Positions 28,672 through 40,808 of a stretch of DNA of 64,000 nt are shown here, in pieces (position 1 is the stretch's first letter; every line of letters begins with the position of its first letter). Made by a program: the position numbers and the translations under genes. The notes beneath the pieces were generated by a model. It ran no database searches. It had not been told where the DNA came from and was given only the letters and a program-made list of their open reading frames with translations. Source of the stretch: Methylococcales bacterium (GTDB lineage: Bacteria > Pseudomonadota > Gammaproteobacteria > Methylococcales > Methylomonadaceae); the NCBI GenBank assembly GCA_028715725.1, contig JAQURG010000002.1:1-64000 (forward strand), written 5' to 3'.

Positions 28672-29526
28672 TTATTTAAAGCGCCCATGATTAAAATCCT
28701 CGATAGCCTGCCGGATTTCTTCCTGGGTATTCATGACAAACGGTCCGTAACCCGCTATCGGTTCATTGATCGGCTCTCCATTCATGACCAGCAGACAGGC
28801 GTCTTTAAGAGCTGTAAGAGTAATCGTTATGCCTTTCCGCTCAAAGAACGCCAACTCAACATCGCTCATGGTGTCAGAATTATTGATTTTTACGCTGCCT
28901 TTCAAATTAAACAGCAGCGTTGTGTAATCTTCGGGAACATCCAGTTCAACAGTTTGCTGCGCCGGCAGGCGCAAATCCCATAAATTAATTGGAGTGTAGG
29001 TAGTAGCCGGGCCTTTGACGCCGCGATAATTTCCTGCAATCACGCGCAAGACACCGCCTTTTTCATCCAGTTTTAGCTCGGGAATCCGGGCATTAACGAT
29101 AGACTGATAGTGCGGGGCGTCCATTTTGAACCTGGCAGGCAAGTTTACCCAAAGCTGGATTGCTTCAAAGGCCCCTCCTTGCCGGGTAAAGGCGGCGGAG
29201 TGCATTTCCTTGTGCAACAGGCCTTTGGCTGCCGTCATCCATTGCACATCTCCGGGGCCGATCCGGCCGCCATTGCCGGCGGTATCCTGGTGTTCGACTT
29301 CACCCTGATAAAGAATGGTGACGGTTTCAAAGCCGCGATGTGGATGAAAGTCCACGCCTCTTGGTTCCGATGCCGGTGGAAAGTGGGCGGGGCCGGCATA
29401 ATCCAGCATCAGGAACGGGCTCACCTCGGCATCCGGAGTATTATAGGAAAACAGGGTGCGCACCGGAAAACCGTCGCCTACCCAGTGCTGCTCATCATTA
29501 CGGGTAATGCGGTGTAACTGTTTCAT
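28672..29526 (-). CDS. Pirin-family protein
   Basis: 284 residues from ATG 29526, which has GGAG about 10 bases upstream; the longer frame to 29667 is not supported. Two cupin folds: the first has HPHRGFETVTI and LLHKEMH, the metal ligands of pirins; the second is degenerate (VPEDYTTLLFNLKGSVKI). Some bacterial pirins are quercetin dioxygenases, others regulators of metabolism, so the precise role is open. The neighbour downstream of its 3' end is the oxidase 2 intergenic region; upstream is a secreted protein on the same strand. Confidence 0.9.
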   Translation of the reverse strand: MKQLHRITRNDEQHWVGDGFPVRTLFSYNTPDAEVSPFLMLDYAGPAHFPPASEPRGVDFHPHRGFETVTILYQGEVEHQDTAGNGGRIGPGDVQWMTAAKGLLHKEMHSAAFTRQGGAFEAIQLWVNLPARFKMDAPHYQSIVNARIPELKLDEKGGVLRVIAGNYRGVKGPATTYTPINLWDLRLPAQQTVELDVPEDYTTLLFNLKGSVKINNSDTMSDVELAFFERKGITITLTALKDACLLVMNGEPINEPIAGYGPFVMNTQEEIRQAIEDFNHGRFK

Positions 29527-29585
29527 GGCTGTGCTCCTTTTTCCAGTTGTATCTGCAAGGCTTCTATTTTGACGGTTTGCCTGAT

Positions 29586-30098
29586 TTATTCTGCCGGAGT
29601 TGTATGGTGCTTGATATGTTCCGGTATTACATCGTTGCCGTGTTCCTTTGCCTGCGCATCCAACCATTCATGAAGCGCCTGTACATATTGAGGATATTCG
29701 GTTGAATAATGAATTTGCCCACCGTTGGGTAAAGGTTCATATTCAATTTTAATATCGTCAGTTTTTGCCGTTTTTAACTGGGCAAGACCCGGCATATCGG
29801 CTCCGTGTATACGTTCAGTCACAGAAAAATCTCCATTTCTGAATTCATTGGCAATCTTGATCAAATGATCCTGGATCAGTTTTACTTGCCGGCTATTGTC
29901 TGGCGATTTGGCGACAAGATGTTGAACACCGCCATGAACCGTTCTGGTGAAAGTTTCCAGGGTTTGATCCAATGCAAACGGCACCATTTGCTGCACGCGT
30001 TGATCCACTTCAGCCTGCGTGGGGTTGGCATTTTCAAGAGCCAGAGTGGTTGCAGAAAAAAACAAAAACCCGGCAAAAAATAAAGGGTAATTTTTCAT
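29586..30098 (-). CDS. Conserved secreted protein of unknown function
   Basis: 170 residues with a signal peptide (MKNYPLFFAGFLFFSATTLA) and a strong GAGGAG RBS. The mature part has FALDQTLETFTRTVHGGVQHL, FRNGDFSVTERIHGADMPGL, and HYSTEYPQYVQALHEWLDAQ. This is a recognisable conserved family in proteobacteria, sometimes carrying unreliable names, with no known function to me. His-rich motifs (HGGVQH, HGADMPG) could bind a metal or another ligand; this is speculation. It is transcribed toward the pirin gene and may share its transcript (59-bp gap). Confidence 0.7.
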   Translation of the reverse strand: MKNYPLFFAGFLFFSATTLALENANPTQAEVDQRVQQMVPFALDQTLETFTRTVHGGVQHLVAKSPDNSRQVKLIQDHLIKIANEFRNGDFSVTERIHGADMPGLAQLKTAKTDDIKIEYEPLPNGGQIHYSTEYPQYVQALHEWLDAQAKEHGNDVIPEHIKHHTTPAE

Positions 30099-30287
30099 AG
30101 TCGTACTCCTCGTTCAGTCAAGACCAAATGAAACAGCTTAGCTTTCAAATACTTTTACAAAGATACACCTTACGTTAATCAGTTCAATCAAGTCAACAGA
30201 GATTGAAACTGTGGTTTTGTAAATAAAAATTGAAAAACAGTATAAACGGTATAAACTATTTTTCTATTTTTTTTAAAGGCAACAAAA

Positions 30288-30719
30288 ATGACCACAACAA
30301 AACCAAAATCCACAAAAACAGAAGTCGAACCTGGTCCTGTGGAAATTCAACCACCCGCAGAAAAACGTGTAAACAAGCGCGCACCTGTAAAGGCATCAAC
30401 ATCTACATCAACAGCCATAGCACAAACAAACGAAGCCGCCAAGACAGACGAAAAAGAGTTTAAAACTTCAAAAAAGAGCAAAAATTCAAAAGGGAAAGTC
30501 ATCAGGGATAGCTTTTCATTCCCGGAACAGGACTATCTGAAAATTTCAGAAATCAAGAAAAACTGTCTGGCTGAAGGAATTCACGTTAAAAAAGGAGAAA
30601 TTCTTCGCGCCGGCCTTCTTTTGCTGACAAAATTAAGCTTGGCCGAGCTTAAACAAGCGGTTAAACAAGTCGAAAAAGTTAAAACCGGCCGCCCAAATGC
30701 TTCAAAAATTCAGCAATGA
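30288..30719 (+). CDS. Basic protein with RHH-like C-terminal domain
   Basis: 143 residues. The first 75 are a Lys/Thr/Ala-rich low-complexity tail, resembling histone-like tails. The C-terminal part (VIRDSFSFPEQDYLKISEIKKN, then HVKKGEILRAGLLLLTKLS) looks like a ribbon-helix-helix fold: one strand followed by two helices. A DNA-binding nucleoid-associated or regulatory role is likely but not shown. The upstream 190 bp are AT-rich. It is followed by repeat R1 copy 2. Confidence 0.65.
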   Translation: MTTTKPKSTKTEVEPGPVEIQPPAEKRVNKRAPVKASTSTSTAIAQTNEAAKTDEKEFKTSKKSKNSKGKVIRDSFSFPEQDYLKISEIKKNCLAEGIHVKKGEILRAGLLLLTKLSLAELKQAVKQVEKVKTGRPNASKIQQ

Positions 30720-30797
30720 TTTTAAATGAGAATGGCATTCTGCCGATGAAGCCCGATTTAAAGACTGTCGCGCCAGCGGCATACTAATATTGAAATC

Positions 30798-31081
30798 TGA
30801 TGTTACGCAGTTAGCCGAATCTTGACCTCTTCAGGAACGGTAACTAAATAACTTGGACAATATGAGTTATCGTGGGAGCGGCTTTAGCCGCGAAGAGCGC
30901 GGCTAAAGCCGCTCCCACAAAAAAGTAAATATTATTTTCATTCCTTAATTTAAAATATCGCTAACACGGCGATTATTTGAATCGGGCTCTCGCACCCGAA
31001 GACGAGTTACTTTCCTTTGCATCGCCTCGGCAACTCCTCCTGCGTTGCCTAAAGCGCCTACTGTTGGCGCTCTCGGTCGAA
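30798..31081 (+). repeat. Dispersed repeat family R1, copy 2, with long palindrome
   Basis: Matches copy 1 (15986-16255, inverted) over its full length and copy 3 (40322-40460) over its first part. It contains a perfect 21-bp inverted repeat, GTGGGAGCGGCTTTAGCCGCG at 30872-30892 and its complement at 30898-30918 with a 5-nt loop. The right end (CTAAAGCGCCTACTGTTGG) joins the coding sequence of a truncated antiporter at about 31081, so the repeat marks the breakpoint. It lies in the 325-bp gap after the RHH-like gene. Confidence 0.75.
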
Positions 31082-31752
31082 TGGCAACCGCTTTCGTTTC
31101 ATCCCTGGCGTTAATGACTTATAGCGAATTTGCCTTGATTACCACCGGCGCAGTGGTTAATGCCAATTTGTTGCCGGAAGAGTGGAAATCGATCATCAGT
31201 CTGGCGGTCGCGGGCTCGCTGGCGATAGCCGCACCCTTGAATCGCTACTCGCACCGCCTGTTTTCATGGGCCGAACCGGTGCTGATCCGCTTTGAAAGAA
31301 AATCAGGGCATCCGGATCGCCTGCCCGAATCTTTCGACGCTTCGGAATGGCTGGTTGTCGGGATGGGACGCACCGGGATTACCGCTTATCAGATGCTGCA
31401 TTCACATGAAAAGCGCGTAATGGGACTGGATGCCGACCCTACCGTACTGGAAATCCTGCTTGCCAAAGGCAAACGCGTGGTTTACGGCGATGCCGAGGAT
31501 ACCGAGCTTTGGGGCCGGCTGCCGCTGGAAAGAATCAAGGGCGTTATTCTCACCGTACCGGGATTTGAAGTCCGATGCGCCGCCATCAGTCAGCTCAGGA
31601 AACGCGGTTTTACCGGCCAAATCGGCACGATTTGCTATTACAGCGAAGAAAAACAGGAACTGACCAGGCTGGGGGCAAACTTAACCATACACCCCCTGGT
31701 TGAAGCCGGTAACCAACTGATTAAACAAATACTCGTTAATGACCAGGATTAA
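31081..31752 (+). pseudogene. Kef-type cation/proton antiporter, C-terminal TrkA-N fragment
   Basis: The fragment begins inside the transport domain (SSLALMTYSEFALITTGAVVN, two hydrophobic segments) and continues with a complete RCK/TrkA-N domain: LVVGMGRTGITAY as the GxGxxG nucleotide site, LDADP, and VYGDAED. The C-terminus appears intact. Roughly 300 N-terminal residues of the membrane antiporter are missing, cut off exactly where repeat R1 ends. An upstream TTG at 31045 inside the repeat is in frame and would add PKAPTVGALGR, giving a chimeric protein. Confidence 0.7.
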
Positions 31753-31847
31753 ACTGTAAGCGCCTGCTCAATTGTCCAGGCGAACTCTCGCTTATCAATT
31801 TAACCCACGGGTGATAAAGGCGATGATCCTTCTGGATTAAGCAAAGC

Positions 31848-33125
31848 TTAAACCCAGCGTTTATCGCGGGTTTCATGCATCAGGAATACGGCAAGCAGAC
31901 TGATAGCCGCAGCCGACGAAACATAGCCGCCAACCCAGGCCAATCCTCCTTCAGTAACCAGCCGTTGCGCGATATAAGGCGCAAACGAAGCACCCAGTAT
32001 GCCGCCCAGATTATAGGCCGTACCGGCGCCGGTATAGCGCAACTCGGTGGGAAACAGCTCCGGCAGCAAGGCCCCCATTGGCGCGAAGGTCGCTCCCATC
32101 AAAAAGAGTTCCAGCGACAAAAAGACCGTCATGATCAATGGTGAGCCGCTCTCCAGCATGGGTTTTAACAGGAAACCGGACAGGAATGCGGCACTGCCCG
32201 CGGCAAGCAAAACGGGCCTGCGTCCGAAACGATCGCCCGCCCATGCCGATAACGGTGTAGCTGCCGCCATGAATAGTACCGCCATACACAACATGCGGAG
32301 AAATTGCTGGCGCGGAATATGTAATGCGGTAGTGCCGTAGCTTAAAGAAAACACGGTTGAAATATAGAACAATGCATAGCATACCACCATGGCCAATGCG
32401 CCCAGAACCAGCGGGGCGGCATGAGACTTTAATATTTCCCGAAGCGGCAAACCGGCCTGTTGGCGCTTCTGCAATACTCTGGCGAACACCGGAGTCTCAG
32501 CCAATGCCAGGCGCACGTACAAACCGATCATGACAAGAACCGAACTGGCAAGAAACGGAATCCGCCAGCCCCAATCTTTAAACTCTTGTTCACTGAGAAT
32601 ATGAGCAAGCAGCAGAAAGCTGCCGGTCGCCAAAAGGAAGCCCGCGGGCGGTCCCAATTGCGGAAACATGCCATACCAGCCGCGCTTTCCGGGCGGAGCA
32701 TTTTCGGTCGCCAGCAAAGCTGCTCCGCCCCATTCACCACCCAGGCCAATACCCTGGCCAAAACGCAGCAAGAATAATAAAGCCGGCGCCCATGCGCCGA
32801 TTGCATCATAACCCGGCAGCAAGCCGATCAAGGTGGTGGAAACGCCCATGACCAGCAGTGATGCGACCAGGGTCGTTTTGCGTCCGATGCGGTCGCCGAA
32901 ATGTCCGAACAGCAGGGCTCCTAAAGGCCGGGTTAGAAAAGCCACGGCAAAAGTGAGAAAGGAACTGAGCGCTTGCGTTGTCGGATTGCCGCCGGGAAAA
33001 AATACCGGACCGATGATCAATGCGGCCGCCATGCCGTAAATATAAAAGTCATAGAACTCGATAGCGGTGCCGATAAAGCTGGCCAAAGCGATGCGTGTGA
33101 TCGAAGGACTGATGGTTTTGGGCAA
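31848..33125 (-). CDS. MFS transporter of the metabolite:H+ symporter (MHS) family
   Basis: 425 residues with twelve predicted helices. Family signatures: ASFIGTAIEFYDFYIYG in helix 1, GHFGDRIGRKTTLV between helices 2 and 3, RFGQGIGLGGEWGGAALLATEN, and GDRFGRRPVLLAAG in the second half. ProP, ShiA and KgtP are relatives, importing osmolytes or organic acids with protons. The substrate cannot be told from sequence. It stands alone between the truncated antiporter and a lipoprotein gene, and is intact. Confidence 0.9.
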   Translation of the reverse strand: MPKTISPSITRIALASFIGTAIEFYDFYIYGMAAALIIGPVFFPGGNPTTQALSSFLTFAVAFLTRPLGALLFGHFGDRIGRKTTLVASLLVMGVSTTLIGLLPGYDAIGAWAPALLFLLRFGQGIGLGGEWGGAALLATENAPPGKRGWYGMFPQLGPPAGFLLATGSFLLLAHILSEQEFKDWGWRIPFLASSVLVMIGLYVRLALAETPVFARVLQKRQQAGLPLREILKSHAAPLVLGALAMVVCYALFYISTVFSLSYGTTALHIPRQQFLRMLCMAVLFMAAATPLSAWAGDRFGRRPVLLAAGSAAFLSGFLLKPMLESGSPLIMTVFLSLELFLMGATFAPMGALLPELFPTELRYTGAGTAYNLGGILGASFAPYIAQRLVTEGGLAWVGGYVSSAAAISLLAVFLMHETRDKRWV

Positions 33126-33355
33126 TTTGAGGCCTGTTTGCTGTCTGTGTTGGATAAAATGTTTCGGCTGGCTTCAACCTGCACAAGCGTTTGTGGCTGA
33201 GGTATAGACCGAATAACCATGCCGCGTATTACGATTACTCTATTACCGGCCACCCATGCTCACGCTGCTGAACTGAACGCCGGCTTTCTGGACAAGGCTT
33301 AAAAATTGGAATAGATTACCAGCTACTTTTTCGCCAATGCCATTTTCAAGGAACT

Positions 33356-33811
33356 ATGAAAAAATTAATCGGCTTTATCATTTTATTATCGCTAACCTCT
33401 TGTTCGACTGTAACGAACTCGCGAAGAGTCGAGCAAGTCGATCCCGGTTTTGTATTACTGGATGCCATTTTATATCGACCCATAGGCTTGGTCGCAACGG
33501 TTGTCGGTACCGGGATGTTCATCGGCATCAGTCCTCTGACAGCCTTCGCGTCCATACCTGAGCCACATAATGCGTTTGCCAAAACCGCCGATATTTTAAT
33601 TTTTTCGCCCGTCGCCTATACGTTTATCAGACCGGTCGGGGATCGGAACTTTCCCTATCAAATACCGTATAAACCTGGACGGGTTGCAACTCAAAATAAA
33701 GTCGAACCTTCCAGGATCAAAGTAATGCCCGGTAAACAGGTTATAGCTCCACCCGCACCGGCGGCAGCGCAGCCTCCGCAGCGCTACCGCAGCGCTGGCG
33801 ATGGCTTGTAG
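33356..33811 (+). CDS. Small lipoprotein of unknown function
   Basis: 151 residues with a lipoprotein signal (LLSLTSC lipobox, Cys16). The mature part has a hydrophobic segment (LYRPIGLVATVVGTGMFIGI) and a Pro/Ala-rich C-terminal tail (VIAPPAPAAAQPP). Similar short lipoproteins with RPxGLVATVxGT motifs are found in gammaproteobacteria, but I know of no function. It is preceded by an AAGGAA RBS 5 bases from the ATG. It converges on the bacterioferritin-like gene. Confidence 0.75.
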   Translation: MKKLIGFIILLSLTSCSTVTNSRRVEQVDPGFVLLDAILYRPIGLVATVVGTGMFIGISPLTAFASIPEPHNAFAKTADILIFSPVAYTFIRPVGDRNFPYQIPYKPGRVATQNKVEPSRIKVMPGKQVIAPPAPAAAQPPQRYRSAGDGL

Positions 33812-33905
33812 ATAGAATCCGTTGCGACTAAATTGAACCGGGCGAGGATAGACTCAAGCTTATCGCCTGCCGGTCTTCACTGTTTCATACTCCGTCGAAA
33901 CGGAA

Positions 33906-34358
33906 TCAGTGATCCTGTTCACCGGGCTTTTTCAACATTTTACGAACATCTCCCAGATGCATTTCTTCCTGTGCAATCATACGGCGGGCATATTCTTCAA
34001 GCAAAACGTTATGCCCGTTGACCAGATCCAGCAAAGTGTAATAGGCCGATAAAGCCAGCATTTCATGATCCAGCGATTCCCGTAAAATATCGCCGATATC
34101 GTGCTTATGGGTCTCCAGTAAAGGACCTATACCCAAAGAAGGATGACTGCCTAAATGAGTGATTAATTCACCGGCTTCATTGGCATGTCCCAAGGATTCT
34201 GCCGCCTGACTGCGCATCCAGGCCACAATCGGAATACGGCCATAACCATAGACCATTAATGCGTAATGAGTATAACGAACCACTCCGGCCAATTCGGTTT
34301 CCATGATTTTGTTGAGTACTGTGACTACTTCATCAGTATCTATTTGCGCGTGAGTCAT
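33906..34358 (-). CDS. Bacterioferritin-like diiron protein
   Basis: 150 residues forming a four-helix ferritin-like bundle. Diiron ligands are visible: Glu in ETELAGVVRYTHY, Glu/His in ESLGHANEAGE, Glu in LDHEMLALSAYY, and Glu/His in AQEEMHLGDV. The EMxxH-like Met that binds haem in classical Bfr is not obvious (ESLGH here), so haem binding is uncertain. It likely stores iron or detoxifies peroxide. GGAGGA lies 8 bases upstream of the ATG. It is divergent from the aconitase gene, an iron-sulfur enzyme. Confidence 0.85.
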   Translation of the reverse strand: MTHAQIDTDEVVTVLNKIMETELAGVVRYTHYALMVYGYGRIPIVAWMRSQAAESLGHANEAGELITHLGSHPSLGIGPLLETHKHDIGDILRESLDHEMLALSAYYTLLDLVNGHNVLLEEYARRMIAQEEMHLGDVRKMLKKPGEQDH

Positions 34359-34552
34359 AAGAAATCCTCCAAAGTCAGAATAAACAGATTTTGACTATAC
34401 CCTTTTTTTCATTTTTTGGATAGAAACGGTATGATGGAGGTCATAAGATTTTTCTGATGACTTACCCGGCTCAACCACAGGCATCAGTAAAGACCGGGCT
34501 ATTGCATAATCGAAAACAGTCATCACAACCGCCGGCAAGAGAGGTACTTTTT

Positions 34553-37267
<2,715 letters not shown>

Positions 37268-37292
37268 TAACCACTCATGAGTGTAATTCTTA

Positions 37293-37420
37293 CACATTTT
37301 TAAAGCTCAACTATCCTGAGCCAAATGAAGCGGCAAAGACAGGCTAACGATCGTCCTCGATTTAATCAGAATGTCAGGGACGGCCGCCGGTATTTTTACA
37401 AGGATCGCCTACCACTGCAA
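37293..37420 (-). pseudogene. Degenerate copy of the hppA 3' end
   Basis: This stretch aligns with 37935-38070, the last codons and 3' flank of the pyrophosphatase gene: CTCAAC.ATCCTGAGCCAAATGA, ACGATCGTC, TTTAATCAGAAT and AAGGATCGCC occur in order in both. The copy carries several substitutions and stops and cannot encode protein. A partial tandem duplication about 640 bp long, or loss of a second hppA, would explain it. The rest of the 37268-37948 gap holds no gene I can support. Confidence 0.6.
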
Positions 37421-37869
37421 TTAAGGTCAACTGAACCCTTACGTAACCTCAGTTCGGGTTAAGGGATGATGGGTACGAGAGTTATTATGGAAAACAGAAC
37501 CGCACTGACCAGATCGGCTGAAAATGCAACCATGCCGTCGGCAGACAGGCCGGCCAGCATAAACATCAGGAACATTTGATGCTGCGTATCATCAACCGGG
37601 AAAAACAGAAAGCTGGCTAAACCCCTGTTTTGTTGCAACGCTGTGAAACTTACTTTCCCTCTGGATAGGGCGGGGTAAGGGAGATCAAAATGGGATATCT
37701 TCATTACGAAAATCTATTTGGCAACTCGCGAAGATAACAAATGCAGGAAATTCTTTTTAAATCCTCCTCACCCTAACCCGAAAGGAGAGAGAACAAAAAT
37801 GCCGTTTTCCACATAGCGCGATTACCCTGATTGCATTGGCTAACAGAAGAGTTGAGTGCACTGACAGGC

Positions 37870-37923
37870 GGGAGCGACGCCCACGTCGCGATTAAGCCTA
37901 TAATCGCGACGTGGGTCGTTCCC
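37870..37923. repeat. Palindromic hairpin downstream of hppA
   Basis: GGGAGCGACGCCCACGTCGC, then ATT and a short loop, followed by AATCGCGACGTGGG and TCGTTCCC. The stem is about 22 bp with one G-T type mismatch. No T run follows, so it resembles a REP-type palindrome or bidirectional structure more than a simple terminator. It is 26 bp from the hppA stop. Confidence 0.6.
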
Positions 37924-37948
37924 GTTCCTGAGCGTAATGCTTACATTT

Positions 37949-40087
37949 TTAAAAACTCAACCATCCTGAGCCAAATGACGTGGCGAAAACAAGGCTGACG
38001 ATCGTCATCAGTTTAATCAGAATATTCAAAGCCGGACCGCTGGTGTCTTTGAAAGGATCGCCGACAGTGTCGCCGACAACGGCCGCTTTATGGGCATCCG
38101 ATCCTTTGCCGCCGTATTGCCCTGCTTCAATCCATTTTTTTGCGTTGTCCCAGGCGCCGCCTGCATTCGCCATCATCACCGCCAGCAGGAAACCCGAAGA
38201 CATCGTGCCAACCAGCATGCCGGCCAGCGCCTCCTTGCCCAGAACAAAGCCGACCGCCAACGGTACCACGACTGCCAAAGAGCCGGGCAAAATCATTTCA
38301 CGCAAAGCGCTTTCGGTGCTGATATCGACGCAGGTTTTGTAGTCCGGTTCGCCCGTGCCTTCCATCAAACCCGGAATATGGTGAAACTGGCGACGCACTT
38401 CGAGCACGATTTCATGGGCCGCCTTGCCGACAGCCATCATCGTAAGCGCCGAAAAAAGGTACGGCATCATTGCGCCGATCAGAATGCCCGGAAGCATCGT
38501 CGGCCCGAGAATATCGAGATTTTCAATTTTTGCTGCGGTGACATAAGCGGCCAACAAGGCTAACGCCGTTAATATAGCCGAACCGATGGCAAAGCCTTTG
38601 CCGGTTGCCGCGGTGGTGTTTCCCAGGCTGTCCAGAGCATCCGTGCGATGGCGCACTTCTTTCGGCAAACCGCTCATTTCCGCTATACCCCCGGCATTAT
38701 CGGCAACCGGGCCATAGGCATCGGTAGCCAATGTAACGCCCAAAGTGCTTAGCATGCCGACGCCGGCCAATGCCACCGCATACAGGCCGGCGGTAATGCT
38801 GCCGTCGGCTTTATAACCGAGCCATATACTGAGCAAAATAGCAAAGGCGACAATCAATACCGGAAAAACAGTGCTCATCATACCAACCGCCAAACCCTGG
38901 ATAATGGTGGTGGCCGCGCCGGTTTGCGTGGCCTTGGCAATAGCCTGCGTCGGCTTGTCTGTATACGAAGTAAAATATTCCGTCGCGTAGGCAATGGCGT
39001 TGCCGGCAACTAATCCCACCAGGATAACCAGCCAATAATTGAAATGAACGCCCGATAATAAAACAGCCAATAAAGACAGGGCCAGAATGACCGCTGAAGC
39101 CCCCCAAACCGACCGGCGCAAAGCTGCCAGCAGATCCTCAAGGCTGGCGTTTTCATTAATCCTGGCCACTTGCTTGCTTAAAAGGTAGCCGATGCGTCCG
39201 GCAATCGGCAAAGACGCGTACTTGTCGGCAAGCGACTCGTCCTGTTCTTTGCCGATCACCATATAAATGCCGAAAAGGCTGGAAACGACGCCGACCGAAG
39301 CCACCAGAAAAGGCAATCCGATAAAAGCCGCGCCAGAACCTGCGCCCAAGGCCGCGCCCAGCGTTGCAGCGGCGATAATAGAGCCGCTGTAGCTTTCAAA
39401 CAAGTCCGCCCCCATACCGGCAACATCGCCCACATTGTCGCCGACATTATCGGCAATAACCGCCGGATTGCGCGGATCATCTTCAGGAATGCCTTTTTCG
39501 ACTTTACCGACCAGATCAGCGCCCACATCAGCCGCCTTGGTATAAATGCCGCCGCCGACCCTGGCGAAGAGCGCTATACTGCTCGCGCCAAAACCAAAAC
39601 CCGTGATATAGGTCAGCTGAGCCGGATTGCCGTTAAACAGCAAAAACAGGACCGTCATGCCGATAAGACTGAAGCTTACGACCGCCATGCCCATAATCGA
39701 GCCGCTGCCGAAGGCGACGCGCAAGCCCTCATGCAGACCGCGGCTGGCGGCCGCAGCGGTACGAACGTTGGCGCGCACGGCAGTATACATCCCCAGATAA
39801 CCCGCGCCCGCAGATGCAATCGCTCCCACGACAAAACAAAGCGCAGTCTGCCACTGTAAAAATGTCGAAATAACAGCAGCGACAACAATCACGAAGAACG
39901 CTATGACACGATATTCACGGGACAAAAAAGCCGAAGCGCCTTCCTGAATAGCCGCAGCGATTTTGCGCATTGCGCTATTACCCTGATCATAATCCAGCAC
40001 GCGCCGTGTTTGCCAGAATACAAAACCCACGCCAACAAGGCCCATTATTAAAGCGATAACCACCGATACCGACGTTTGCAACATCAT
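37949..40087 (-). CDS. hppA: Membrane pyrophosphatase, K+-dependent type
   Basis: A 712-residue ion-pumping pyrophosphatase with about 16 helices. Active-site motifs: [55 protein letters not shown], and [20 protein letters not shown]. The diagnostic site reads [10 protein letters not shown]: Ala where K+-independent enzymes have Lys, so K+-dependent activity is predicted. It couples PPi hydrolysis to H+ (or Na+) export. GGAGGA precedes the ATG at 40087. A degenerate copy of its 3' end lies at 37293-37420. Confidence 0.94.
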   Translation of the reverse strand: MMLQTSVSVVIALIMGLVGVGFVFWQTRRVLDYDQGNSAMRKIAAAIQEGASAFLSREYRVIAFFVIVVAAVISTFLQWQTALCFVVGAIASAGAGYLGMYTAVRANVRTAAAASRGLHEGLRVAFGSGSIMGMAVVSFSLIGMTVLFLLFNGNPAQLTYITGFGFGASSIALFARVGGGIYTKAADVGADLVGKVEKGIPEDDPRNPAVIADNVGDNVGDVAGMGADLFESYSGSIIAAATLGAALGAGSGAAFIGLPFLVASVGVVSSLFGIYMVIGKEQDESLADKYASLPIAGRIGYLLSKQVARINENASLEDLLAALRRSVWGASAVILALSLLAVLLSGVHFNYWLVILVGLVAGNAIAYATEYFTSYTDKPTQAIAKATQTGAATTIIQGLAVGMMSTVFPVLIVAFAILLSIWLGYKADGSITAGLYAVALAGVGMLSTLGVTLATDAYGPVADNAGGIAEMSGLPKEVRHRTDALDSLGNTTAATGKGFAIGSAILTALALLAAYVTAAKIENLDILGPTMLPGILIGAMMPYLFSALTMMAVGKAAHEIVLEVRRQFHHIPGLMEGTGEPDYKTCVDISTESALREMILPGSLAVVVPLAVGFVLGKEALAGMLVGTMSSGFLLAVMMANAGGAWDNAKKWIEAGQYGGKGSDAHKAAVVGDTVGDPFKDTSGPALNILIKLMTIVSLVFATSFGSGWLSF

Positions 40088-40321
40088 ATTTTCCTCCTCA
40101 CCCTTAATTATAAATTTTTATTATTATTGCAAACCTGTGCCATTTCAGTGGGTTAGTGCGCTAGTCCGGCGCCGCTTGAGAAACGGTCCGGCTAATAGCC
40201 GCTTGACGGTCCTTTCTGATTGCCAGGCTCTCGGGCAGATTACTGAAAAGCGAGGATAACTACAATAGAAATAATAAATTGGGGATGAGCCAGGGTGCGC
40301 AGATGGCTCATTTATTAATAC

Positions 40322-40460
40322 TTGATGTTACGCAGTTAGCCGAATTTTGACCTCTTCAGGAACGTTAACCAATAACTTGGACAATATGAGGTATTGTAGG
40401 AGCGGCTTTAGCCGCGAAGGGCTTGGACAATATAAGTTATCGTGGGAGTGCCCCACGCGG
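40322..40460 (+). repeat. Dispersed repeat family R1, copy 3 (partial)
   Basis: Begins TGATGTTACGCAGTTAGCCG and runs through TTGACCTCTTCAGGAACG, CTTGGACAATATGAG and GGAGCGGCTTTAGCCGCG as in copies 1 and 2. It then repeats CTTGGACAATATAAGTTATCG internally and continues as CCCCACGCGGG, so the distal half of the repeat is missing. It is in the gap between hppA and the IS remnants (40088-40808), where no gene is supported. Confidence 0.7.
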
Positions 40461-40540
40461 GACAGGGTTTGTAACCCCTTCCCTAACGTTTTTTACAATG
40501 TTTAAACTAAACGTCAATATTTTCCCAACGCAAAACGTTT

Positions 40541-40565
40541 CGGACGGGGCAACATGCCCCGTCCG
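40541..40565. repeat. Perfect short hairpin
   Basis: CGGACGGGGC, AACAT, GCCCCGTCCG: a 10-bp perfect stem with a 5-nt loop in the non-coding gap after repeat R1 copy 3. No T run follows. It could be a REP-type element; no gene depends on it visibly. Confidence 0.5.
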
Positions 40566-40620
40566 GCTGTCAGCCGCGTTGGATTATATGCTTTTTGTAA
40601 CCCAACAATAACGCCAAAAC

Positions 40621-40657
40621 AAACCATCCAATCCTGCACCGGCCTGCATGGTTTTTT
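40621..40657 (+). terminator. Terminator-like hairpin 1
   Basis: AAACCAT, a 20-nt loop and ATGGTTTTTTT. The stem is short, but the T run is good. No gene ends directly before it, so its use is unclear. Confidence 0.3.
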
Positions 40658-40688
40658 ATCTGCGCCCTTTGGATATTTTTGGGGAGAC

Positions 40689-40721
40689 AAACCGCTCCGG
40701 ACAAACCTTGGGCGGTTTTTT
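40689..40721 (+). terminator. Terminator-like hairpin 2
   Basis: AAACCGC, a 16-nt loop and GCGGTTTTTTAT. It is the second such structure within 70 bp. The tandem pair suggests the relic of a terminator region or a small RNA end, which I cannot decide. Confidence 0.35.
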
Positions 40722-40808
40722 ATGTCTATGTTAAACTAATTGAAACATTAAATTCGATGGCGCGTGCTATAAATTGCCCCGGATTTGCCGGAGACTCAGT
40801 TGCTTGAG

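Noticed and set aside
30872..30918. CRISPR repeat or rho-independent terminator
   Set aside because: It is a single long palindrome within a dispersed repeat, with no T run after the stem on the plus strand and no spacer-repeat array.
37459..37704. Possible small minus-strand gene in the aconitase-hppA gap
   Set aside because: The frame of 81 residues has no RBS, no recognisable motif and lies in a repeat-rich stretch.
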